Shown here piece after piece: positions 12,040 through 22,983 of a DNA stretch of 64,000 bases. The DNA is from Chamaelirium japonicum (Eukaryota > Streptophyta > Magnoliopsida > Liliales > Melanthiaceae). How positions within the stretch are numbered: the first letter of the stretch is position 1; each line of letters starts with the position of its first letter. The DNA lies in contig OX393551.1 of NCBI GenBank assembly GCA_947650365.1, positions 67,946,154 through 68,010,153 of the forward strand, given 5' to 3'. The position numbers and the translations under genes are program-made. The notes below the pieces were generated by a model. That model ran no database searches. It saw nothing but the letters and a program-made list of their open reading frames with translations, and was not told the DNA's origin.

Positions 12040-13751
12040 AATACACATTTCAGTTAATTTGATTATTCTGTAAATCATTTAGATAACATATATGTATTTT
12101 TGTGGATCTATAATTTCGAAATAATGGCATTCAAAGGTTTTTTTTTTAAAAATAGTTCTTCATGCATTGCAAAAGTGCTTTCACTTTATTGAAAATGCTT
12201 TGTCAACCAATTTAATTCGTTGGTTGTTACTAATATTACTACTATTACTACTATTATACGAGAACGAGTATAGATGTATTTATTAAACTCGGTAATGTTC
12301 GAGATAAAGTTTAGTGGAGCTGTTAGTTTGCTACTGAAAAGCAGACTTGGGATTAGAGTTTGTCAGTTAATCTTTAGCCTATAATGTTATGTTCCAAATA
12401 TCTAGCATCTAGCCCATTTGCTGTTGAGAATTTATGTGGAACTGCATTTGCTTTTATTATGACAGCTTTGATATAGTTTCCCCATGAATTGCCATGAATA
12501 CTGTAGGATTTGGCCAACAAGTTAGTGCAGCACTAATATGAAACGATGTTAATCAGAGCAAGAGACTACTTAGTCCTCTGGGCTACTGCTTGTAATCTAG
12601 CTCTAATTTGCAATTTGATCGACTTGGTTATGATGTAGGTTTGACCTGTTGCTGACCAGAACGAGTCAAGCCAATTCCTTAAAAATTAATGGTTACCATT
12701 GACTCAACTTAGTTTGGTAGTTAATTCGAGATTGCACCAATAACATGTACAATACATAATCCTAGTACGATGCTTCCAATTTTTCTCTAAAACTATTTAA
12801 TATCTCTTCACTATAGGAAAATTGCTTGCATTTCTGCCCACATTATATAGGGGGCCCAATTTAGATCAACGAAACCATATTTTCCATCTTTGATAGCAAT
12901 ATGCCCCATATCATGTAAAATAAAGAAGTTAAAAGTAAAATGTTCAAATTTAATGAAAAAATGCCGTTTAGCACTATGCCCTCTTTTATATTATTAGAGA
13001 TATTTAATGAAGAAATACCCTTAAGTTAGAGGATATCATCCATGTCTGGTTACATAAATCAGAGAAGTGACTTTGCTGCCTAATAAGTACCGCAAAGCAC
13101 TAGAACATGGGTGTGTCAATGGACAAAGAGATATAGCGGGGAAGAGAGGAGGAAGCTCGATTGCACCTCTATACGGTAATGAGCTGTATTTTTTAATTAA
13201 AAATCTTCAATACTAACACCAAAAGAGACCCCTTATTTATAAAGCGGAAAACCCATAGCTGGCTTTTGAATCCCCCATGTAACACGATTGATCCGAAAAA
13301 AGAGAAAAAGGGTAAAATGAAACCACGACCAAGTTGGACTCGTAGCCAACACGACACCTCGTGCGACTATTTGTATGGTGAAGAGAGACATAACTGATGA
13401 CTGAGTTGGAAAATGTCTTCCCTTGATTGGCTTGAGGTGAGAGAGGGAAGAAGGCCACCCCTGTGGTGTCCAGGACATGAAGAAGCAACAACCCAATAGT
13501 TGAAACATGATGTTCTTCAGGTTGATAACCAGCGACTACGATAGGAAGTAGAGGGGGGACCTACCCTACGATGTACAATAGGACATGGAAAGTAGCGACA
13601 TGATTCCATGCGATCTGATATTTACGGCACTATTCAATTACCATTTCAATTAGTGCGCATGCCCCATCTGCAAGGTATATACTGCAGAAGAAATCATAAC
13701 TAACCCCCTTACTTTTTATGTTTTGTGAATAACCCCCACATATTATGATAT
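12040..13751. other. Intron sequence left of the gypsy element
   Basis: AT-rich, with an (ACT)n-like microsatellite at about 12228-12256 and a few small ORFs that look random. A minus-strand ORF at 13233-13508 has no recognised family. The sequence immediately before the element is ...TTATGATAT; GATAT would be the left target-site copy but cannot be confirmed because the right end of the element is lost. Confidence 0.6.
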
Positions 13752-15918
13752 TGTAGACACACAAATTGTGTCTAACCCGGACCCGACTTGCATGCACCAA
13801 TGCGGAGGCAAACCCGACACACACTCGGACCCGGTTCCGACTCGCATGCATCGACTCGGAATCAAACCCGATATGCACTCGGACCCGGACCCGACTCGCG
13901 CCCAACAAGGGGCCAGGTGGGCCCATCCTCAAGTGGGGCCCACCTGGCCCCCTACTAGAGATCCGAACCCCTCATGGGGTGCCCGGCCATGCAAGGAAAA
14001 GAAAAGAAAAGAAAAAGAAAAGAAAAGAAAAGAAAAGGAAAGAAAAGAAAGAAAGAAAAGGAAAGAAAAGAAGAAAAAGGAAAGAAAGACCGCCATCCGC
14101 GGGGGGAGGTTGCGTATGACGTCTACTTATGCGTGGATCTGCGCCGATCCCTCGATCCGACAGACAAGAAGAAGAGTCGGGTCGCCATCGATTTCATGTG
14201 CAAGATTCAGCCATAATTATCCCGCCAGAAAAGGAAAGCAAATAAAAGTTTATTCCTCTCTTCAATTGAAGAATAAATCTTGGGTAATTATGGGGGATAT
14301 ATTAAAGGGATTCAAAATTAAACTTCCCATATCTCTCCCCTCCCCCCTTCGCCTATAAATAGAGGGGGAGGGGGAAGGCTCAAGAGGTCGAAAAGGTCGG
14401 AAGCTGAAGACGAAGTGAGGAAGCTCTGCAGAAGAGGAGACACGCTCTTCATCGACCCAAGGCTTCACGAGGCACGGGCAAGCCTATCCCTTCGGGACCG
14501 GCTTAGTCCATTGAAAGCCCTCATCAAAGTGAAGACCCTTGCATAAGAAGATCAAGCCTTTGACTCCGTGCACGAAGAAGAAAGCTCGGAGAAGAAGAAC
14601 CCTTCGACTCCGAAGACGCCAGAAGCAAAGGCCGGAGAAGAAGATCGGAGCGGCACTACCTCGTCGTCTCCAACAAGCCTTCGACTCCGATCAAGCCCAA
14701 AAGCCCGGAGAAGAAGACCGAAGCGTCATCACCCCGTCGCCTTCGACAAACGCCTGCTCCATCCACGAAGAAGAAAGCTGAAGAACCCTTTGACTCCGAA
14801 GACGCCAGAAGCAAAGGCCGGAGAAGAAGATCGGAGCGGCACCACCTCGTCGTCTCCAACAAGCCTTCGACTCCGATCAAGCCCAAAAGCCCGGAGAAGA
14901 AGACGAAGCGTCATCACCCTGTCGCCTTCGACAAACGCCCGCTCCATCCACGAAGAAGAAAGCTTGGAGAGGAACACCCGAAGCGTCGCTACACCCGTCG
15001 TCTTCAAAGCAAAGCCGACGCTACAACCGTCGCACGGAGATCGGTGCTACCTCCGCCGTTTACAAAGGAATCCTTCGACTCGGATCACGCCAAAGAAGCC
15101 CGGAGAAGAAGAGAAGCAAAGCCGGTGCTACACCCGTCGCCTTCAAAGTAAAGCCTTCAACTCCGATCAAGCCAAAGGAGCCCGGAGAAGAGAAGTCAAG
15201 CCGATGCCGTAACTGTCGAGGAAGCCGGAAGCCTTGAAGAAGTAGCCACCGTCGTTCGAGGAGAAGATCGAGTCGACGCCGAAGCAAAAGCAATGCGAGA
15301 AGCCAAAGCAAAAGCCCCGGTAAAGCCCGCGCCAAAGCAACGCAAGTGCCAAAGCCAAGCGACTACGCCGGTCACGAGCAAAAGCACCGCACGTTCTAGC
15401 CGATACGACGCGAAGTCCGGAAGAACGAAAGCATCGCAAGTCTCCCCTCGTCGACGTCCAAGCGCAAGCGCCAAAGCAAAGCAAAAGCCAGAGCCACGCC
15501 AAAGCCAAGCCAAAGCCGAAAGCCAAAGCCGACGCCAAAAGCACGATCGACGCCGCGAACCGACGATCAAGAACGCCGAGGTCAAGCAAGGATCGAGGAA
15601 GACACGAAGACTGAGGAACGAAGCCAAAAACCCCCTAGCCGAGAAAACGCGAAGCACGAAAGGGACAAAAGCAACGGCGGATACTCCTTAGTCTCTCAAA
15701 AACCCTCACCCTGTAAAGACCTCTGTCCTGGGCAATCCCTTCAGAGCTCTCGCATGAATACCACGTGGAGACGCAGATCAAAGGGACCCTCCAGAGGATC
15801 TCTCCCACAATCTCCTGATCAATATTCTCCGCACCAGGCTCACCACTCCCGTGTACCGGCACTCTGTAATCTCGTGTGTTCGCAATAAAGATGACCCGGA
15901 TCTTTTTCTGCACATACA
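13752..15918 (+). repeat. 5' LTR of the Tat gypsy element
   Basis: 2167 bp, TGTAGACACAC...GCACATACA. It has the same modules as the solo LTR: CGGACC repeats, a GAAAAG-rich stretch, a TATA box at 14353-14362, GAAGAAG-rich imperfect repeats, and CGCAATAAAG near 15880 as a polyadenylation-type signal. It holds a tandem duplication of about 186 bp (units beginning near 14580 and 14766) that is absent from the 3' LTR and the solo LTR. The Lys/Arg-rich ORFs in it are compositional. Confidence 0.93.
14353..14362 (+). promoter_or_regulatory. TATA box of the 5' LTR
   Basis: CTATAAATAG between a CCCCTCCCCCC block and a GGGGGAGGGGG block, conserved in all complete LTR copies in the window. It probably sets the start of the element's transcript. 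Confidence 0.72.
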
Positions 15919-15924
15919 GATTTC

Positions 15925-15943
15925 TGGCACGCCCGGGGGGACC
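15925..15943 (+). other. Putative primer-binding site of the Tat element
   Basis: TGGCACGCCCGGGGGGACC begins seven bases after the LTR end. It starts with TGG, the complement of a tRNA CCA tail, as expected for a (-) strand priming site. I did not assign the tRNA. Confidence 0.6.
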
Positions 15944-15990
15944 TCCTCTCCTTTCATCCGTACGGCTGAAGAAGTTGCTTCAAGTTCGCA

Positions 15991-17483
15991 ATGGCCGGGA
16001 CAAGCAACGATGCTTTTGCTCCAAGCCTTTCGCCAATCGCCGAGTCTCCACTACTCCGACACGGTGATCCAGCAAACTCGGAGGGCAATGTTCCCTCGAT
16101 GGTACACGTCTACACTCCGCGTACTCGAACTCTTGCGGATGTCTTTACGCCAGAAATTGCTGCCGAAGATGCTCGCCAAAATGCCGACGAGGCCTTGGTA
16201 CATAAAGAAACAAGCCTCGATCCTGGAGTCCATGTCCAGAAGTTTGGGGAGGATCAGCCCCAACCCCGAGCCTGTTCGGGTTCTCCAGCGGACGTTGCAT
16301 CTCCTCTGCAGGGAGCAAACGTTTGTCATCAAGCAGAAGCGAGTCGGCGCAACTACGTCTCCGACGATGACGACGAGGATGCAAGCATGCAACATCGAGA
16401 CGTCCTCTGTCATCATCCTCCGTCCGCTCTTCAGCTCCAAGTCATGCAAATGGGCGAACATATAGCGCAGATTACTCGGCTGATGGAGAAGGATCGTCAC
16501 ATCAACACTCTGCTTCAAAAGCTAAGCGCAAAGGATGTTGCAGCAGTTGATCAACCTCTTGCTTCTCCAGTAACCGCTCCAGCTCCGTCTTCAACTCCCG
16601 CTCCTGCAGAGATTGTTCCGACAATTCAAGCGGTTACTCCAACACTCTCCTCGGTTCCCGTCCCGGTTGAAGTCGTCTCTCCAGCACCAGTCTCGGTGGC
16701 CACACAACCTCCGACAACAGCAACAATGAATGCTCAGCAAATACAAGCGTTGGTAGCCGACATAATGCGCTCCCACGACAGTGGTCTTCCTCCGATCACG
16801 GCGGCATACTCGAAGCCTTACACCGCGAGGATCCAGCAGCTGCGCTTCCCCGTCGGGTTCCAGCCACCAAAGTTCCAGCACTTCGACGGGAAGGGAAATC
16901 CAAGACAGCACGTCGCTCACTTCATCGAAACCTGCAACAATGCCGGCACGTATGGCGACGAGATGGTGAAGCAGTTCGTTCGCACCCTCAAGGGTAACGC
17001 GTTCGACTGGTATGTGGATCTTCCTCCAGGATCTATCGACGTTGGGATCAGATGGAGAGGGAGTTCCTCAATCGCTTCTACAGCACTAGACGCATCGTCA
17101 GCATGACCGAGCTTACTGCCGTCAAGCAAAGGAAGGACGAGCCAGTGATCGACTACATCGACCGATGGAGGAACCTCGCGCTGAATTCACGAGACCGCTT
17201 GTCTGAAGACTCGGCCATCGAGATGTGCACCCAAGGCATGCACTGGGGACTGCTCTACATCCTCAAAGGGATCAAGCCTCGGTCCTTCGAAGAACTCGTA
17301 ACTCGGGCTCACGACATGGAACTCAACCTAGCAGACCGCGGAGACTCGAAGAACAAGGACTTCCTGAAGGTGGAGAAGAAGGACAAACCACCGGCATCGA
17401 AGCTGAAGCAAGTCAACATTGCCGACGTCGCTTCGACCTCCAAGCCGCTCAAGATCGGTGGCAAGCTGAATCAAGGAAAATGA
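15991..17483 (+). pseudogene. gag: Tat element gag, frameshifted
   Basis: Starts MAGTSNDAF at 15991, 72 bp after the LTR. The N-terminal 230 residues are variable and Pro/Ala/Thr-rich. The Retrotrans_gag core begins at about 16850 (FPPKF-like QHFDGKGNPRQHV, then FVRTLKGNAFDWY). A single-base loss near 17040 shifts the frame; the remainder, REFLNRFYSTRR...DYIDRWRNLAL...LVTRAHDMELNL, continues in the second frame to a stop at 17481-17483. Both halves match the gag capsid region of Tat elements. It would form the virus-like particle if intact. Confidence 0.88.
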
Positions 17484-17510
17484 GCCGCCATACCGCCGCA
17501 AAGACAAAGG

Positions 17511-17834
17511 ATGACTCTCGAGGAGCTCGAAGCAAAGGAGTACCCCTTCCCGGACTCGGAAGTCTCCTCCATATTTGATCAGTTGCTGCAGGAGAAGATG
17601 ATAGAGCTCCCTCCTTCGAAGAGGCCCGAGCAGATGTATCGCGTCGATGACCCTCTCTTCTGCAAATACCACCGAGGGGTAAGTCATCCCATCGAAAGAT
17701 GCTTCGTGTTTAAGGAAAGAATCACGACGCTCGCAATGCAAGGGAAAATAGAGATCGACTCCGGGGAGATCGCTACGGCCAATATGACGTCCATCACCTT
17801 CGGTTCCTTCCCGCCGGTACTCGTTGCTGCATGA
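17511..17834 (+). pseudogene. Tat element gag 3' segment
   Basis: MTLEELEAKEYPFPDSEV through KYHRGVSHPIERCFVFKERI, then Asp/Glu-rich sequence to a stop at 17834. The CKYH...SHPIERC motif is the short Cys/His motif found after the capsid domain in Tat elements, in place of a classical CCHC knuckle. It follows the gag stop by 27 bp in another frame, so frame changes separate it from both neighbours. Confidence 0.75.
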
Positions 17835-18008
17835 CAAAAAACGCCCAAATTGCGCGTCAACCGTCAAAGGCCAACCGCGAGGTCAATTTCCCAGCTGAAG
17901 GTCTCGAAGCGATGACAACGTGCTCCTGCGCTCGCTGAGGAAGAAACGCCATTGCCCCGGGGGCAACCATCGCTCACGACAACACCTCTCCCAAGCAAAG
18001 TCACGTCT

Positions 18009-18400
18009 CAACGTACTCTCCAACAGAGGTATGAGCAAGAAGACCCAGAAGTTGGTTTGCTGGGCCGACCTTCGGGCAAATTCGACTATTACGTCCTCTA
18101 CTCAAAGCCTCTGTCCGTTCCAACCGAAGAAATCAAGCCCACCGGCTGGGGATCGGAAGACGAGCCAGTGGAGCTTCCAGAAGAGCGAGTCTCTCCTAGT
18201 CAAGCTACATCCCAACGTGCTCTCCAGAAGGAATACGAGCAAGGAGATCCAAAAGTCGGTCTGCTGGGCTAGCCTTCGGGAAAGTGCGACTAGTACGTCC
18301 TCTACTCAAAGCCTCTGTCCGTTCCAACTGAAGAAATCAAGCCCACCGGCTGGGGATCGGAAGACGAGCCAGTAGAGCCTCCGGAAGAACAAGTTTCTCC
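18009..18400 (+). repeat. 204-bp tandem duplication upstream of the protease
   Basis: Two copies start at 18009 and 18213 (period 204 bp, 68 codons), sharing CCTCTACTCAAAGCCTCTGT and GCCCACCGGCTGGGGATCGG. The period keeps the frame, but the second copy has an in-frame TAG where the first has a coding codon. The encoded segment (VGLLG...YYVLYSKPLSVPTEEI) is the spacer between gag and protease. Confidence 0.85.
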
Positions 18401-19157
18401 GACTGATAAGGAACCAGCTGCTGCTGCCGATCATCATCTTAGCAGGGGAGAATCCACTGACGAAGAGGCATGGGTCATGCTACCCCGGTGACGAAGGCTA
18501 CGACAAGCAAGGCAACATAAGCAAGACCGGGTGGTGAGGAGATTTCCCGAGCGAAGGACTTACAAGAAGAAAAGCAAGACTCCAGGAAGAAAGACGTTCA
18601 AAGTGCCGCCGTCAAACCTAAACGATCTCCAACAAAGCCTTCCAAAACCAGCAACGTTGCAAGAGTTCTTCCCCAATCACTTCCTCCCAGTCGATCAGCA
18701 CATCAGGGTCTCGTGTTGCATGGTTGAAGTTCGTAAAATGTCGGAAGGAAAAGGTGAGGTCAAGACTTCTGAAGAAGGCGACTTTACTGACGAGGGAGAC
18801 GACTCCGACAAAGAGGGCACTGCCTCTCACGACGAGGCAATCATACACTTGCCGCTCGTAGAAGCTTTGCACCTTTTGAAGAAGGCTCGCCTTGCAATGG
18901 CTGCAGCCTTGGCAGACCCAGATAGCTACAAGAGAAAAATGAAGGACGACAAGAAGGGCAAGGCTGTGGCCTTGTGCGATGCGACGATAACCTTCTCAGA
19001 TGAAGACTTGCAACTCGGAACACGATTGCACAATCGGCCCGTCTACGTTTCGGGATACATCAAAGAGAAGCCAGTGAATCGAATCCTGCTAGACTGTGGC
19101 TCCGCCGTCAACATCATGCCCATCCAGACGATGCGGCAACTCGGCATTACCAATGAC

Positions 19158-20291
19158 CAAGGTTCGAAATTTCCATTTCGGTCAATATTTCGACCTCTTG
19201 GAAAATGGAAATATTTCGTGGAAATATTTCGACAGTGTGGAAATATTGTGATTTCATGGAAATGGTGGAAATATTGGTTTTTTAATAGAATTTTTGAATG
19301 AAACTTTGGATAGTCATAAACTAAGTATATATACACGTTTTAGAACACTCAGATAATATTTATACCCTATCTACGGGTGTAGAGCATCACAAAGCATGTA
19401 TTTAGCATTTGAGTCTGTGAGTCTTGTGCAGTCTTGTTTGGTCCTGTTTTGATCTATGTTTTTAAAATGCTTTTTAATCTTTTTTGTGGAGAAAAATATT
19501 TCCAAAATAAAGATTAGTTGATTGTTAAATTAATGTTTCAAACGATTTTGAAAATGAACTTAAAACAAGAAAATTGTGCAAGTTTGAAATCGTGCAAAAA
19601 TTATGCTGAAATGCAAAACACTGTTTTTTTACTAAGTCTGAAAAAATGAGTTTTTATAAAGAAAAGTTTTTATACATTCAAAATTTTCTTTGACGGACCA
19701 TGGTTTTCTAGATGTACTTGTAGTTCTACATCTTGTGGAATTTTTTGAGCTAAAAATGAGTTGATTTAACCACTTTTCTCAACATACAAATTTTATGAAA
19801 AACCGAAAAAACTGTTTTCTCCTACTAAAACTGAAAACCTACTTTTTGATTCACTTGGTTTTTGATTTTTTTGATATTTTTATTGAAATCAAATGGGGGG
19901 GTATTTGCTTATTTACATATAATAACTTAAAGTAAATGGAGAAAATAAAAATTAAGTAAAATGACATTTACTTAAATGTTATTATATGTAAATAAGCTGC
20001 TGAAACCGAAACCCCCAGTCCCCTTTCATAATCAGTCAGTCCCAACATTTCGGTGTTAAAATCCCGAAATTTCCCGAAATGTCTCGAAATTTTCCGAAAT
20101 GTCCCGAAATATCCACGAAATATCGCGATATTTCGTGCCAACAAATATATCGCACGAAATATCGCGATATATCGCGATATTATCGTGATTCCTATTTCGT
20201 TCGATATCACAATACGAATTTCGTGCCGAGGTTTGAGAAAACCGAAATATTTCGCGATATTTCGCGAAATATGTCGAGATTTTGTACCTTG
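19158..20291 (+). mobile_element. Non-autonomous hAT element (1.1 kb) in the gypsy protease
   Basis: Flanked by the exact 8-bp duplication CCAATGAC (19150-19157 and 20292-20299). The ends are inverted: CAAGGTTCGAAAT on the left, and the complement of the right end reads CAAGGTACAAAAT. The first roughly 240 bp match the left end of the 6.9-kb hAT at 24145 closely, and the right roughly 240 bp share its TTTCGCGATATTTCG-type subterminal repeats. No transposase is present, so it is an internal-deletion relative that would depend on transposase in trans. Confidence 0.93.
20040..20285. repeat. Subterminal TTTCG/CGCGATAT repeats of the small hAT
   Basis: Many short copies of CGAAATATCGCGATATTTCG-type sequence, often palindromic, crowd the right end. 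The same words recur at 24170-24230 and 30480-31060 in the larger hAT. Subterminal repeats of this sort are known transposase-binding sites in hAT elements; that role here is inference. Confidence 0.7.
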
Positions 20292-20704
20292 CCAATGACC
20301 AGCTCTCGCACAGCCAGCTGGTCATTCAAGGGTTCAACCAGGGCGGACAGTCCACTATCGAAATTATCCGCCTGAAGCTTTCAATCGGCCCGCTCGACAC
20401 CACGGTCCTCTTCCACATCATTGATTGCCAGACGTCGTATCGCCTCCTGTTGGGAAGACCATGGCTACATGATAACGACGTTGTAGTGTCCACTTGGCAT
20501 CAGTGCCTCAAGTACTACGAGGAAGGCATGGAGAGGTGCATCGTTGCCGATGATAAGCCGTTCAACGAAGCTGAGGCATACCTTGCTGACGCCAAGTTCT
20601 ATCAGGCAAAAGACCTTGTGGCAGAAGTCCTTCCAGCTAAAGCCCCTCGAGCCTAGAAGGTTGAAGAAGTAAAGCAGGATAAGGCTCCTCCCCCTGCAAA
20701 TCCG

Positions 20705-21977
20705 ATGCAACCTTCCGACAAGGCGAGACTCGAGGTCCGAGAAGTGTCAAAATCAAGACAAAGGATGCGCATCAGTTCTGAGCCAAGAGCGATGCAACAT
20801 ACTCCGTTGCCCGTCCAAGCGACGCCAGTTCTGCACCTCGCACCGCAATGGCTTCACAAACCCGAGCAACCGCCTTTTACTCCGGCAAGTAAGCTGGTCC
20901 GGCCATTATCGCAGGCCAATGTCATCACTCTGCAAGAAATGATGTTGCGGTTACCTAGTCTGACGCAAGCTCCAAACCCGAGCGGGCCTGTCGAATCTGT
21001 CGACCCCAATCAATTCGAATTCAAGCCAAAAGGGAGGTGGGGGCAAAACGCTGCCAAGTTGCTGTTCAAAGCCGGCTACAACAAAGAAAGCGCCATGGGC
21101 ACACTTCCCCCAGCAGCAACGCCACATGAGATGACGAGGACTCAAGCTCGGCTGTTTCAAAACGGCGAACAAATTCTCCCGAACCGCCGAGGCATCGGCT
21201 CCAGTCAAACTCCGATGGTCGTCAAGATTGCAGCGAAGAAGACCTTCACTTCTAACTACATTGGGGCGAAGATGGTAGACGGAGCAGCTGAAGGATCGTC
21301 AATTTCTGATGCACGCTCTACCTACGCTAGCCGTCCCGACAGCTAGCTGAAGGATCGACAAGTTGCTGTTCAAAGCCGGCTACAACAAAGAAAGCGCCAT
21401 GGGCACACTTCCCCCAGCAGCAACGCCACATGAGATGACGAGGACTCAAGCTCGGCTGTTTCAAAACGGCGAACAAATTCTCCCGAACCGCCGAGGCATC
21501 GGCTCCAGTCAAACTCCGATGGTCGTCAAGATTGCAGCGAAGAAGACCTTCACTTCTAACTACATTGGGGCGAAGATGGTAGACAGAGCAGCTGAAGGAT
21601 CGATAATTTCTGATGCACGCTCTACCTACGCTAGCCGTCCCGACAGCAAAAGAAAACGGCGACGGGCTCGATGCCAAGCCTTACTCCAGAAGCAAAACAA
21701 AAGCAGTCAAAGCCGGTCGAATCTAAAGCGTACATCCGTGTTCGAAAGGCTCGGGCCAGTCAAGCAACCAAAGAAGAAGTCGGTGTTTGACCGTTTGGGA
21801 ATGCCAGTCGAGGACGTCGTTTCAACACCTACCCACCCACCCATGGCAGCCGTCAATCATATCTCCGTTATCGAAACTGACAACGGTTATACTTCTACTT
21901 CGGAGTCCGGACGACGAGTTGCAAGATGCCCCGTCAGTCCTCGAAGAAGGGGGGGCAGTCCACCGTTGATGACTTGA
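20705..21977 (+). pseudogene. Tat element protease-RT spacer, disrupted by duplication
   Basis: The first ORF (20705-21346) contains QFEFKPKGRWGQNAAKLLFKAGYNKESAMG, a conserved Tat motif before RT (named here by its parts: a KGRWG segment and a KAGYNKESAMG segment). A 304-bp tandem duplication (21056-21359 and 21360-about 21645) repeats this motif. Because 304 is not a multiple of three, the second copy is in another frame and the first runs into a TAG. After the duplication the frame reads ERLGPVKQPKKKSVFDRLG, a typical Tat spacer, and ends at 21977. Confidence 0.8.
21056..21645 (+). repeat. 304-bp tandem duplication in the pol spacer
   Basis: Copies begin AAGTTGCTGTTCAAAGCCGG at 21056 and 21360 and are nearly identical, with two or three differences by eye, so the event is recent compared with the decay of the rest. 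The junction sits in repeated AGCTGAAGGATCG, suggesting replication slippage between short direct repeats. Confidence 0.9.
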
Positions 21978-22983
21978 AAGAAATCAACTTGGGCACAGAA
22001 ACGGAGCCTCGGCCTATATTTGTCAGCACACTTTTGACTCATGAAGAAGAAGCTGCATACATCAAACTGCTCCAAGAATATAGAGATGTCTTCGCATGGT
22101 CCTACAAGGAGATGCCGGGTCTCGATCCCAAAATCGCAGTGCACTAGTTCAGCGTCAAACACGGAGCTAGCGCCATCAAGCAAGGACAGACGCTACTGGC
22201 CGGAACTGGTGCCCCAAATAGAAGGCGAAGTAAACAAGCTAATTGAAGCCGGCTTCATCCGAGAGGTCAAGTACCCGACATGGATCTCTAGCGTCGTCCC
22301 AGTCAAAAAGAAGAATGGTCAAATCCGAGTGTGCGTGGACTTCAGAGACTTGAACAACTCATGTCCAAAGGATGACTTCCCCTTGCCAATCACGGAGCTA
22401 ATGGTGGACGCGACGACAGGCCACGAGGTGCTAACTTTCATGGACGGATCCTCAAGCTATAACCAGATCCGGATGCCACCCAAAGACGAAGAGCTCACAT
22501 CATTCCGCACACCAAAGGGAATCTACTGTTACAAAGTTATGCCGTTCGGCTTGAAAAACGCAGAAGCCACCTACCAACGAGCTATGCAGAGAATCTTCGA
22601 CGATATTCTTCATCAAAATGTGGAGTGCTACGTCGACGACCTTGTTGTGAAATCTAAGAAGAAGTCGACACATCTGCAAGATCTCGAGCTGATCTTCAAA
22701 CGGCTTCGAAGGGGTACCAACTCCGCATGAATCCGCTCAAGTGCGCGTTCGGAGTCTCCTCAGGCAAATTCCTTAGCTTCGTCGTACGACATTAAGGCAT
22801 CGAGATAGATCAATCCAAAATCGATGCTATCATCAATATGCCCGCACCAAAGACAGTGCGAGACCTCCGAGGTCTCCAAGGACATCTGGCGTATATCCGA
22901 AGATTCATCGCCAACCTAGCCGGGAAGTGCCATCCGTTCAGTCGCCTCATGAAGAAAGGAGCACCGTTCAAATGGGATGATAC
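21926..22983 (+). pseudogene. Tat element reverse transcriptase, frameshifted
   Basis: RT blocks in order: HEEEAAYIKLLQEYRDVFAWSY, a TAG at 22145-22147, then in another frame IEAGFIREVKYPTWISSVVP, VCVDFRDLN, FMDGSSSYNQI, FRTPKGIYCYKVMPFGLKNA and the catalytic YVDD at 22629-22640. A further shift near 22712 and a stop near 22793 precede GIEIDQSKIDAI and the thumb region (LRGLQGHLAYIRRFI). This is a canonical Ty3/gypsy RT with both Asp residues of YVDD present but the frame broken at least three times. Confidence 0.92.

Larger units (their letters stand above)
18531..20656 (+). pseudogene. Tat element protease, split by a hAT insertion
   Basis: The first part (18531-19157) contains LLDCGSAVNIMP, the retropepsin-like active site motif (usually D-S-G; here the second residue is Cys), preceded by an acidic spacer. 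The reading frame runs to ITND and is cut by the hAT element at 19158-20291. It resumes after the element as QLSHSQLVIQGF...SYRLLLGRPWLHD...STWHQCLKY, the conserved second half of the Tat protease, and stops at 20656. The duplicated target CCAATGAC joins the two halves. Role: cleaves the gag-pol polyprotein. Confidence 0.88.

Noticed and set aside
13747..13751. GATAT as target duplication of the Tat element
   Set aside because: The right end of the element is truncated, so no partner copy can be shown.
16051..16920. Minus-strand ORFs opposite gag
   Set aside because: Shadows of the gag reading frame, with no family similarity and no element signals on that strand.
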